This document shows, one piece after another, positions 7,331 to 14,284 of a stretch of DNA of 38,952 nt (positions within the stretch are counted from its first letter, which is position 1; the number at the start of each line of letters is the position of its first letter). Position numbers and translations under genes: made by a program. Source of the stretch: Microbacteriaceae bacterium PS02067 (GTDB lineage Bacteria; Actinomycetota; Actinomycetes; Actinomycetales; Microbacteriaceae). The DNA lies in assembly GCA_029960085.1 (NCBI GenBank), contig JASCPG010000025.1, forward strand, positions 1 to 38,952, read 5' to 3'. The notes beneath the pieces were generated by a model that worked only from the letters and a program-made list of their open reading frames with translations, made no database searches and was not told the origin of the DNA.

Positions 7331-8853
7331 CGACTTTCACCGACATGGGCGTGGACGCCGACATCGTCGAGGCCCTCGCGGCCAAGGGCATCGTGGATGC
7401 GTTCCCCATCCAGGAGCAGACGATCCCCCTCGGCCTCCCCGGCCAGGACATCATCGGGCAGGCCAAGACCGGCACCGGCAAGACCTTCGGCTTCGGCATC
7501 CCCGTCGTCCAGCGGCTCGGGCTCGACCCGGCGCCGGGCGTCAAGGCCCTCATCGTCGTTCCGACGCGCGAACTGGCCGTCCAGGTCTACGAGGACATGG
7601 ACATGCTGACCTCGAACCGCTCGACGAGCGTCGTGGCGATCTACGGCGGCAAGGCGTACGAGGGGCAGATCGACCAGCTGAAGGCCGGCGCGCAGATCGT
7701 CGTCGGCACCCCGGGCCGTCTCATCGACCTCAACAACCAGCGCCTGCTCGACCTCTCGAACGCGACCGAGGTCGTGCTCGACGAGGCCGACAAGATGCTC
7801 GACCTGGGGTTCCTCCCCGACATCGAGAAGATCTTCCAGAAGGTCGCCCCCGTCCGCCACACGATGCTGTACTCGGCGACCATGCCGGGCCCGATCGTGG
7901 CGCTCGCCCGCCGGTTCATGTCGAACCCGATCCACATCCGTGCGACCGACCCCGACGAGGGCCTCACACAGGCGAACATCAAGCACCTCGTCTACCGCGC
8001 GCATTCGCTCGACAAGGACGAGGTCATCGCCCGCATCCTGCAGGCCGAGGGCCGCGGAAAGACCGTCGTGTTCACGCGCACGAAGCGCGCCGCGCAGCGC
8101 CTCGTCGACGAGCTGAACGACCGCGGCTTCAACGCGGGTGCCGTGCACGGTGACATGAGCCAGGAGGCGCGCGAGCGCTCCATGGCCGCGTTCAAGGCGG
8201 GCAAGAAGGACATCCTCATCGCGACCGACGTCGCCGCGCGCGGCATCGACGTGGACGACGTGACGCACGTCATCAACCACACGATCCCCGACGACGAGAA
8301 GACCTACCTGCACCGCGCCGGCCGCACGGGCCGCGCCGGCAAGACCGGTATCGCGGTGACCTTCGTCGACTGGGAGGACCTGCACAAGTGGGCCCTCATC
8401 AACCGCGCGCTCGAGTTCGGTCAGCCCGAGCCCGTCGAGACCTACTCGTCGAGCCCGCACCTGTACGAGGACCTCGACATCCCCGCCGGCACCAAGGGCC
8501 GGATCGCCAAGGCGCCGAAGACCGACACCGTTCGCACGCAGCGCGCGCGGACTCCGGAGCGCGCCGCGGACGCCGCCGAGGCCGGGACGGACGAGGGCGG
8601 CACGCGTCGCCGTCGCCGTCGTCGTTCGGGCGGCACCCCGGTGGGCTCGACCTTCGCCGAGGGCGCCGACGGCGGATCGGATGTCTCGGGCTCCGCAGCG
8701 GGTTCGTCGGAGCGCGACGCCGAGGGCGGCGGAACGCACGACGGCGCCGGCAAGGAGCACCACGACGGCAAGCCGGCCCCGGCGCGCCGTCGTCGCCGCC
8801 GCCGCGGCGGTTCGGGCGGTGCGGGCGCAGCGGCGCAGGCTCCGCAGTCCTGA
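7327..8853 (+). CDS. rhlE: DEAD-box ATP-dependent RNA helicase (RhlE type)
   Basis: 508 residues. All core DEAD-box motifs are intact: Q motif region with FPIQEQTI, AKTGTGKT (residues 46-53), PTRELA, GTPGR, DEAD (about 152-155), SAT (about 183), VVFTRT, ATDVAARGID and HRAGRTGRAG (about 329-337). It unwinds structured RNA in the cytoplasm. The last roughly 100 residues are a low-complexity tail rich in Arg, Gly, Ala and Ser with RRRRRR clusters, typical of RNA-binding tails in actinobacterial RhlE/DeaD proteins. GTG 7327 gives the family N-terminus (TTFTDMGVD). An upstream-extended frame from 7269 is in another reading phase. The leader is unusual (see the entry at 7218). Confidence 0.93.
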   Translation: MTTFTDMGVDADIVEALAAKGIVDAFPIQEQTIPLGLPGQDIIGQAKTGTGKTFGFGIPVVQRLGLDPAPGVKALIVVPTRELAVQVYEDMDMLTSNRSTSVVAIYGGKAYEGQIDQLKAGAQIVVGTPGRLIDLNNQRLLDLSNATEVVLDEADKMLDLGFLPDIEKIFQKVAPVRHTMLYSATMPGPIVALARRFMSNPIHIRATDPDEGLTQANIKHLVYRAHSLDKDEVIARILQAEGRGKTVVFTRTKRAAQRLVDELNDRGFNAGAVHGDMSQEARERSMAAFKAGKKDILIATDVAARGIDVDDVTHVINHTIPDDEKTYLHRAGRTGRAGKTGIAVTFVDWEDLHKWALINRALEFGQPEPVETYSSSPHLYEDLDIPAGTKGRIAKAPKTDTVRTQRARTPERAADAAEAGTDEGGTRRRRRRRSGGTPVGSTFAEGADGGSDVSGSAAGSSERDAEGGGTHDGAGKEHHDGKPAPARRRRRRRGGSGGAGAAAQAPQS

Positions 8854-8867
8854 CGCCTGTCGGCCAT

Positions 8868-8900
8868 CGCCGCGGGCATCCACGCAGGTCACCCGCGGCG
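8868..8900. terminator. GC-rich hairpin after rhlE
   Basis: CGCCGCGGG (8868-8876) pairs perfectly with CCCGCGGCG (8892-8900) across a 15-base loop, 15 bases after the helicase stop. There is no T tract, so it may be a Rho-dependent or 3'-protecting structure instead of a classical intrinsic terminator. Confidence 0.45.
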
Positions 8901-8944
8901 CGTGAGGCCTGCCGTCGGATGCAATCGCTCCCACCCAACCGCGC

Positions 8945-8998
8945 TACGGTGATCCCAAGCGGCATTTCGCCGCGACTCTCCCTCTTGAAAGGCACGTC
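8945..8998 (+). promoter_or_regulatory. Probable -10 and short leader of the PLDc_N/SHOCT gene
   Basis: TACGGT (8945-8950) fits TANNNT. A small hairpin GCGGC-ATTTC-GCCGC (8959-8973) follows, then a GAAAGG ribosome binding site shortly before ATG 8999. Confidence 0.35.
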
Positions 8999-9418
8999 AT
9001 GCGGTTCATCGACACCACCGTGGAATACCACGGATTCTGGGGCTCTTTCTGGGACCTCGTCTGGTGGTTCCTGCTCGTGTTCGTCTTCTTCGCCTACCTG
9101 ATGGCGCTGTTCTCGATCATCGGCGACATCTTCCGTGACCGGAAGCTGAGCGGATGGGCGAAGGCGGTCTGGCTGATCTTCCTGATCTTCCTGCCCGTGC
9201 TCACGGCGCTCGTCTACCTGATCGCGCGCGGCGGCGGCATGGCCGACCGTCAGGCGGCGGCGGTCTCGGAGTACAAGGCCGCGTCGGACTCGTACATCAA
9301 GTCGGTCGCCGGCACCGCGACCCCGGCGGACCAGATCGCTCAGGCGAAGGCGCTGCTCGACGCGGGCGCGATCTCCGCGGCGGAGTTCGAGGCGCTGAAG
9401 GCCAAGGCGCTCGCCTGA
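8999..9418 (+). CDS. PLDc_N and SHOCT domain membrane protein
   Basis: 139 residues. Residues 15-40 and about 58-76 are hydrophobic helices (WWFLLVFVFFAYLMALFSII and AVWLIFLIFLPVLTALVYL) in the arrangement of the phospholipase-D-nuclease N-terminal (PLDc_N) membrane domain. The C-terminal 30 residues (DQIAQAKALLDAGAISAAEF) are a SHOCT short oligomerisation domain. There is no HKD catalytic motif, so it is not a phospholipase. The pair of domains is common in actinobacterial small membrane proteins of unknown role. GAAAGG lies upstream of ATG 8999. It is single, between two hairpins, and convergent with the PHP gene. Confidence 0.82.
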   Translation: MRFIDTTVEYHGFWGSFWDLVWWFLLVFVFFAYLMALFSIIGDIFRDRKLSGWAKAVWLIFLIFLPVLTALVYLIARGGGMADRQAAAVSEYKAASDSYIKSVAGTATPADQIAQAKALLDAGAISAAEFEALKAKALA

Positions 9419-9430
9419 CCGACATCCTCC

Positions 9431-9482
9431 CAGCGCCCTCGTCCCCTCCGACCCCCGCGGTCAGGGGTGGACGGGGGCGCTG
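9431..9482. terminator. Long bidirectional hairpin between convergent genes
   Basis: The arm 9431-9444 pairs with 9469-9482 over 14 bases with one G-T mismatch, and inside the loop ACCCC (9451-9455) pairs with GGGGT (9464-9468). The right arm covers the stop codon and last codons of the PHP gene on the minus strand. It can serve as terminator for both converging transcripts. Confidence 0.6.
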
Positions 9483-10318
9483 CCCGTTCCGGCGGCGATG
9501 ATGCGCGCAACCATCTCGTCAGAGGTCGTGTGCTCGCCCGGCTGGTTCGGCTTCCCGAGGCCGTGGTAGTCGCTCGACCCGGTCACGATGAGATCGCGCT
9601 CGGCGACGAGGCGTCGGAGCTCCCCGAGCGCGGGCTCGACGTTCTCGCGATGACCGAGCTCGAACCCCGCGAGCCCGGCATCCAGCATCCCGTCGACGAT
9701 CCGCTTCGGCAGAAGGCCCGCCCGCCCCGCCGGGTGCGCGATGATCGCGACACCGCCGGCATCCGTGATCGCCGCCACGGCCGTGACGGGGTCCGGCGCG
9801 TACAGTGCGACGTAGTAGTCGCTCCGCGGGTGCAGGATGCCGGCGAAGGCCTCACCCCGATCGCGGACGACGCCGATCGCGACGAGGGCGTCGGCGAGGT
9901 GGGGGCGTCCGACGGTGGCGCCGACGGCGGTCTGGGCCTGCACGTCATCCCAGCTGAGGTCGAAGTCGCGCCCGATCCGGTCGGCCATCTCCCGCGCACG
10001 CGTCAGGCGCGACGAACGGATCCGATCCGTGACCGCGCGGACGGCCTCGTCGTCGGGGTCGAACAGGTACCCGAGCACGTGGACGCTGCGCCACTCGTGG
10101 CGTGCGGAGAGCTCCATCCCCGGGAGGAACGTCATCCCGAGTGACACCGCCGCGTCGGCCGCCTCCGCCCATCCCGAGGTCGTGTCGTGGTCGGTGAGCG
10201 CGACGGTCCGAAGACCCGCACGGTGCACGGATGCCATGACACCGGCCGGGGGCTCGGTGCCGTCGGAGCGGTCCGAATGCAGATGCAGATCGCTCGGACC
10301 GTGGAAGGGCACGGACAT
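9461..10318 (-). CDS. PHP domain phosphoesterase (TrpH/RNase AM-like)
   Basis: 285 residues with the metal-binding PHP motifs in order: DLHLHSDRSDG (about 10-20), ALTDHDT (about 40), GMELSAR (about 66), IAHPAGR (about 195) and GSSDYHG (about 247). Homologues hydrolyse 3',5'-nucleoside bisphosphates and trim 5' ends of RNA. Which substrate applies here cannot be told from sequence. The length is normal for stand-alone PHP proteins and differs from the much larger DNA polymerase forms. The start ATG 10318 is supported by TACGCT 6 bases upstream. It is divergent from a membrane EEP-family gene, with two promoters in a 65-base gap. The stop lies inside a long hairpin. Confidence 0.88.
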   Translation of the reverse strand: MSVPFHGPSDLHLHSDRSDGTEPPAGVMASVHRAGLRTVALTDHDTTSGWAEAADAAVSLGMTFLPGMELSARHEWRSVHVLGYLFDPDDEAVRAVTDRIRSSRLTRAREMADRIGRDFDLSWDDVQAQTAVGATVGRPHLADALVAIGVVRDRGEAFAGILHPRSDYYVALYAPDPVTAVAAITDAGGVAIIAHPAGRAGLLPKRIVDGMLDAGLAGFELGHRENVEPALGELRRLVAERDLIVTGSSDYHGLGKPNQPGEHTTSDEMVARIIAAGTGSAPVHP

Positions 10319-10330
10319 GATCCGAGCGTA
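10319..10330 (-). promoter_or_regulatory. -10 box for leaderless PHP gene
   Basis: Minus-strand TACGCT (10330-10325), a 6-base spacer, then ATG 10318, with no Shine-Dalgarno sequence. Confidence 0.55.
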
Positions 10331-10364
10331 TCCGGTCGCATCGTGTGGCTTGCTCCCAGGCTGT

Positions 10365-10383
10365 GTGACGTAGAGTCACGACC
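10365..10383 (+). promoter_or_regulatory. -10 box inside a GTGAC/GTCAC inverted repeat upstream of the EEP gene
   Basis: GTGAC (10365-10369) and GTCAC (10375-10379) form an inverted repeat that covers the -10 hexamer TAGAGT (10371-10376), which lies 7 bases before GTG 10384. The symmetry over the -10 box could be an operator. The promoter reading is leaderless. Confidence 0.45.
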
Positions 10384-11397
10384 GTGTTCCGCCTGCTCGG
10401 TCTTCTGGTGACGGTCCTCGCGGCGATCGCCGCCGCGATCGTCACGTGGCCGCAGTTCTTCCGGCTGGAACGGACCTTCCCGTTCGCGCAGATCGTGTCG
10501 CTCCGGGGCCTTCTCGTGGTGGTCTTCGTCGTCGTCCTCGTGGTGGCCGCGCTGACGGCGCTCGCGCGGCCGCTCCGCGCCTTCGCCGCGTCGATCGCCG
10601 TGATCGCGGTCCTCGGAGCCGCCGCGAACGGCGGCATCCTGATGCTCCGGGGCACGGGCGGCGATGGGCTGCCCGAGAAGACGGCGACGTCGCTGCGGAT
10701 CATGACGTGGAACACGGCGGGCTCGGCGACCAGCCCGCAGCTGATCGCGCAGACGGCGATCGCGATGCGCGCCGACGTCGTGTCCCTGCCCGAGACGACG
10801 ATCGAGACGGGCGAGGCCGTCGCCGTCGCCATGCGCGAACTGGGCTCGCCCATGTGGGCGCATCACGAGGCGTACCCCGGCTGGGCGGCCAACTCGACGA
10901 CGCTGCTCATCTCCCCCACACTCGGGGACTACGCCGTCGTGCGGTCGGAGTCGGGCGGCGCATCGAACACGACGACGGTGCCCTCGGTGGTGGCGATGCC
11001 CGTCAACGGCAAGGGCCCGACGATCGTGGCCGCTCATGCGATCGCCCCTCGCCCCGAGGACATGGAGCACTGGCGGTCGGGGCTCACGTGGCTCGCCGAT
11101 CAGTGTGCGAGCGCCGACGTCATCATGGCGGGCGATTTCAACGCCACGATCGACAACATGGACCGTCTCGGCGTCGACGGCGCCGACTTCGGCCACTGCC
11201 GTGATGCCGCGGTCGCGACCGGGACGGCAGCCGTCGGCACCTGGACGACGGCGTGGCCGACGCTGCTCGGCTCCCCCATCGACCATGTCCTCGCGACGGA
11301 TGCCTGGAAGCCCACCGGTTCGGTCGTGCTGACCTCGCTCGATGAGAGCGGCAGCGATCACCGCCCGCTCGTCGTCCAGCTCGAGCGCGCCGGATAG
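10384..11397 (+). CDS. Membrane-anchored endonuclease/exonuclease/phosphatase family protein (VanJ-like layout)
   Basis: 337 residues. The N-terminus has three hydrophobic helices (about 1-22, 36-58 and 65-90), then an EEP-fold hydrolase domain with RIMTWNTAG (about 105), SLPETT (about 138), MAGDFNAT (about 250), SPIDHVL (about 298) and GSDHRPL (about 325). These carry the catalytic Asn, Glu, Asp and His residues of the family. Three helices followed by an extracytoplasmic EEP domain is the layout of actinobacterial VanJ/teicoplanin-resistance-type and YafD-like proteins. A phosphoesterase acting on lipid-linked cell-wall precursors is one possibility but is not shown by the sequence. It starts at GTG 10384 directly behind TAGAGT. 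Confidence 0.83.
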   Translation: MFRLLGLLVTVLAAIAAAIVTWPQFFRLERTFPFAQIVSLRGLLVVVFVVVLVVAALTALARPLRAFAASIAVIAVLGAAANGGILMLRGTGGDGLPEKTATSLRIMTWNTAGSATSPQLIAQTAIAMRADVVSLPETTIETGEAVAVAMRELGSPMWAHHEAYPGWAANSTTLLISPTLGDYAVVRSESGGASNTTTVPSVVAMPVNGKGPTIVAAHAIAPRPEDMEHWRSGLTWLADQCASADVIMAGDFNATIDNMDRLGVDGADFGHCRDAAVATGTAAVGTWTTAWPTLLGSPIDHVLATDAWKPTGSVVLTSLDESGSDHRPLVVQLERAG

Positions 11398-11444
11398 GCG
11401 AGCGCACACCGGCCGAACCCGCGCAGGAGTGCGAGACTGGACTC

Positions 11445-12857
11445 ATGAGCACGGATGCGACCACCTCCTCCGAGACCACCGAGGCACCGGCCGAGAACCA
11501 GAACCGCAAACAGCCGTTCCCGCGGGGGTTCCTCGACACGATCTCGACGGGCTGGGCGGAGCGCCCCGACCTGGTCCCGCCCGCGCGCGAGCAGGCGACG
11601 TTCGCCGCCGCCCGCCGCGACGTCGTGTCGGCCGCCTTCCCGGGCCGCCGCCTCGTGATCCCCGCCGGCGCGTACAAGCAGCGCTCCAACGACACCGACT
11701 ACCCGTTCCGCGCGCACTCGGCGTTCTCGCACCTCACCGGGTGGGCGAGCGACTCGGTGCCGGACTCCGTGCTCGTGTTCGAGCCGACGGGCGAGAGCGG
11801 TCACGACGTGACCCTCCACCTCCGCGAACGCGCCGACCGCACGACCGCCGAGTTCTACGGCGACGCGACGATCGGCGAGTTCTGGATCGGCCCTCGCCCG
11901 GCGCTGCGCGGTGTGGCATCCGATCTCGCGCTCACGACCGCGCACATCGACGCCTTCGAGGCGCGCGACGGCGACCTCGTCCTCGACGAGGACGATGAGC
12001 TCACCCGGTTCGTCTCGGAACTCCGCCTTGTGAAGGATGCCTACGAGATCGCGCAGCTGCGACTCGCCGTCGAGGTCACCGCCCGCGGGTTCGACGACAT
12101 CATCGCGGACCTTCCCCGCGTCATCGCCACCCCGCGCGGCGAGCGCGCCGTCGAGGGCATCTTCCACCACCGGGCCCGCATCGAGGGCAACGGTGAAGGC
12201 TACGACACCATCGCGGCATCCGGGCCCCACGCCTGCTACCTGCACTGGACGCGCAACGACGGCGCGGTCGTCCCGGGAGACCTCATCCTGATCGACGCGG
12301 GCGTCGAGGTCGACAGCCTCTACACGGCCGACATCACGCGGACCCTTCCCGTCTCGGGCACGTTCTCGGACGTGCAGCGGAAGGTCTACGAGACCGTCCG
12401 CGAAGCGGCCGATGCGGCGTTCGCCGTCGCGAGGCCGGGCGTGAAGTTCCGCGCCGTGCACGAAGCGGCGATGGCCGTCATCGCGCAGCGCACCGCGGAG
12501 TGGGGCCTTCTTCCCGTGACGGCGCAAGAGGCGCTGGATGCCGATGCGGGCGGCCAGCACCGCCGGTACATGGTCCACGGGACGAGCCACCACCTCGGCA
12601 TCGACGTCCACGACTGCGCGCAGGCGCGTCGCGAGATGTATTACGACGGGGTGCTCGAGCCCGGCATGGTGTTCACGATCGAGCCCGGGCTGTATTTCCA
12701 GATCGACGACCTGACGGTCCCGGAGGAGTACCGCGGCATCGGCGTGCGCATCGAGGACGATGTCCTCGTCACGGCCGACGGCGTGGAGAACCTCTCCGCG
12801 GGCATCCCGCGCACGGCCGACGAGGTCGAGGCCTGGATCGCCCGACTGCGCGCGTGA
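11445..12857 (+). CDS. pepP: Xaa-Pro aminopeptidase P (M24B metallopeptidase)
   Basis: 470 residues. The N-terminal aminopeptidase-P domain (about 30-170) is followed by a creatinase-fold catalytic domain. The five metal ligands are visible: Asp in LILIDAGVE, Asp in YTADITRT, His in SHHLGIDVHD, Glu in FTIEPGLYF and Glu in GVRIEDDV. It removes N-terminal residues that precede proline, in the cytoplasm. ATG 11445 is chosen. GAGACT lies 6 bases upstream, a weaker form of the TANNNT spacing seen at other genes, with no good Shine-Dalgarno. It is convergent with the alpha/beta hydrolase gene, 37 bases apart. Confidence 0.93.
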   Translation: MSTDATTSSETTEAPAENQNRKQPFPRGFLDTISTGWAERPDLVPPAREQATFAAARRDVVSAAFPGRRLVIPAGAYKQRSNDTDYPFRAHSAFSHLTGWASDSVPDSVLVFEPTGESGHDVTLHLRERADRTTAEFYGDATIGEFWIGPRPALRGVASDLALTTAHIDAFEARDGDLVLDEDDELTRFVSELRLVKDAYEIAQLRLAVEVTARGFDDIIADLPRVIATPRGERAVEGIFHHRARIEGNGEGYDTIAASGPHACYLHWTRNDGAVVPGDLILIDAGVEVDSLYTADITRTLPVSGTFSDVQRKVYETVREAADAAFAVARPGVKFRAVHEAAMAVIAQRTAEWGLLPVTAQEALDADAGGQHRRYMVHGTSHHLGIDVHDCAQARREMYYDGVLEPGMVFTIEPGLYFQIDDLTVPEEYRGIGVRIEDDVLVTADGVENLSAGIPRTADEVEAWIARLRA

Positions 12858-12894
12858 GCGGCCACGTCGTCGGAGCTCGGCGGCCTCGGCGCGC

Positions 12895-13578
12895 CTACGC
12901 GCGGGTCGGCACCCCGAGTCGGCGGCGGAGCCACGGCACGACCACGTCCGCGAGTGAGGCGCCCACCTCCTCGGGCGTCCGCTTCACCCCCGCGACCTCG
13001 AAGGAGTGCCGCGCCCCGGGCAGCCATGCGATCTCGGCGTCGGGCGCGGTCGCCACGGCCCGCTCGAAACGGTCGAGGGGCTGGATGAACGGGTCGGCGT
13101 CGCCCTCGACGAACAACTGCGGCGGGCGCACGTCGGCCAGGTGCTCACCGCGTTCGGCGTCGGGCTTTCCCGGCGCGTGGAACGGGTAGCCGAGGTAGAC
13201 GAGGGCGGCGGGATCGATGACACCCTCGGCCGCCGCCATCGACGCCATCCGTCCGCCGTAGGACTTCCCGGCCGCGACGAACGGCACTCCGGGCACCGTC
13301 GCCGTGAGGTGCGCGCCGACCGCAGCCCAGGTCGCGACGGCGTGGGCGGGCGGCCCGGGCATCCGTCGTCCCGCCTCGCGGTAGGGGAAGGCGAAGCGGA
13401 GCGTCGCGATACCGGATGCCTGCAGGGCCTCGGCGAACCCGGTGAGGAACGGGTGGTCCATCCCCCCACCCGCGCCGTGCGCGAGGGCGAGCGCCGCCCA
13501 CGGTTCGGATGCCGGCGACTCGAGCTCGACCGATACCGTCACCTCGCCGTTCGGAAGCGCGACCGCGAGGCGGGTCAT
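12895..13578 (-). CDS. Alpha/beta hydrolase of the KANL3/Tex30 type
   Basis: 227 residues. The oxyanion region LAHGAGGGMDHPF (about 33-45), nucleophile elbow AGKSYGGRM (about 100-108), acidic loop EGDADPF (about 165) and GARHSFEV (about 195) give an intact Ser-Asp-His triad. The family is a dienelactone-hydrolase-like group of small hydrolases without a defined substrate. The frame extends far upstream, but ATG 13578 is preferred because it overlaps the stop of the preceding gene as ATGA and gives the family length. It is translationally coupled to the stress-type membrane protein upstream. Confidence 0.85.
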   Translation of the reverse strand: MTRLAVALPNGEVTVSVELESPASEPWAALALAHGAGGGMDHPFLTGFAEALQASGIATLRFAFPYREAGRRMPGPPAHAVATWAAVGAHLTATVPGVPFVAAGKSYGGRMASMAAAEGVIDPAALVYLGYPFHAPGKPDAERGEHLADVRPPQLFVEGDADPFIQPLDRFERAVATAPDAEIAWLPGARHSFEVAGVKRTPEEVGASLADVVVPWLRRRLGVPTRA

Positions 13579-14225
13579 CGGTGCTGGTCGCCGCCGCTCG
13601 CCCCGTCGGAGCCGGCCTGACCGGACGGGCCCTGACCAGGCGCACCCTGACCGGATGCGCCCTGCCCCGACCCGCTCTGCGCGGGCGCGGTGTGGGGGTC
13701 GATCCGCTCGCCGTACTGCGGCGGGATCGAGAGGTCGACGGGTTCGGCGGCGGGCGCAGGGTGTGCGACCGTACGGCCGAGCACTTCGCGCGCGCGGTGG
13801 ATGCTCGTCGCGAGGACGGTGATCTCGTACCGGTCGGCGAGCACCTGCGTCACCGACGTGTAGTCGCGACGCCGGCGCAGCAGCGCGTACATGACGAGGC
13901 TCAGGAGCATTCCGACGGCGATGCCGACGAACATGACGCCGATGAACAGCTGGATGGCCGCGTTGGGCGTTCCGAGGACGAAGATCGCCGAGAACAGCAG
14001 CCCCAACAGGATGCCGTTGATGGCTCCCGACCTGGCGGCGGCGGCGTAGCCGAGGCGTCCGGTGACGGTCTCCACGGAGCGCAGGCCATGACCGACGATC
14101 GCGATCTCGCGGGCCGGGATGTCCGATTGGATGAGCTTGGAGACGGCTTCCTGGGCGGCCTGGTAGGTCGCATACTCGGCGATCTTCTCGCCGTCGTGCT
14201 GCGGTGCTCCACCGATCATGCTCAT
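13575..14225 (-). CDS. General-stress-protein-17M-like membrane protein with Gly/Gln/Ser-rich tail
   Basis: 216 residues. An N-terminal domain of about 60 residues (KIAEYATYQAAQEAVSKLIQ, IAIVGHGLR) resembles the general stress protein 17M fold. Two hydrophobic helices follow (about 70-86 and 91-115, the second with IGVMFVGIAVGMLLSLVMYAL), then RRRR and a cytosolic segment. The last roughly 40 residues are a degenerate repeat of SGQG/PGQG units encoded at 13605-13680. The role is unknown, possibly linked to envelope or stress response. The start ATG 14225 has GAAGAT 6 bases upstream, a weak -10, and is divergent from the MgtE-N gene. The next ATG, two codons on, is an alternative. Confidence 0.78.
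   Translation of the reverse strand: MSMIGGAPQHDGEKIAEYATYQAAQEAVSKLIQSDIPAREIAIVGHGLRSVETVTGRLGYAAAARSGAINGILLGLLFSAIFVLGTPNAAIQLFIGVMFVGIAVGMLLSLVMYALLRRRRDYTSVTQVLADRYEITVLATSIHRAREVLGRTVAHPAPAAEPVDLSIPPQYGERIDPHTAPAQSGSGQGASGQGAPGQGPSGQAGSDGASGGDQHR
13605..13680 (-). repeat. Degenerate short tandem repeat coding for GQG-rich tail
   Basis: Imperfect copies of a 12-15 base unit (ccctgaccrg-g-cgc) encode repeated (S/A/P)GQG in the C-terminal tail of the stress-type membrane protein. Repeats of this kind vary in copy number between strains by slippage. Confidence 0.55.
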
Positions 14226-14272
14226 CGGCCCATCTTCTCACGCCGCAACCGGGCGGCGGGGCGTGTGCGGAC

Positions 14273-14284
14273 TACGCTGGACGG
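14273..14284 (+). promoter_or_regulatory. -10 box for leaderless MgtE-N/CBS gene
   Basis: TACGCT (14273-14278), 6-base spacer GGACGG, then GTG 14285. Confidence 0.55.

Noticed and set aside
7269..8153. Earlier start for the helicase at 7269
   Set aside because: That frame is out of phase with the helicase and gives a Pro/Arg-rich product. The helicase motifs are in the frame starting at 7327.
7324..8934. 536-codon minus-strand open frame opposite the DEAD-box helicase
   Set aside because: The helicase motifs on the plus strand are complete. The antisense frame has no recognisable domain.
5919..9418. Novel defence island built around adnAB, DUF3107 and the helicase
   Set aside because: The same order occurs in mycobacteria as a housekeeping neighbourhood, and there is no base-composition shift or mobile-element trace.
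12895..14241. 448-codon fusion of the hydrolase with an N-terminal extension
   Set aside because: The extension overlaps the stress-type membrane protein in another frame. The ATGA overlap at 13575-13578 marks two separate genes.
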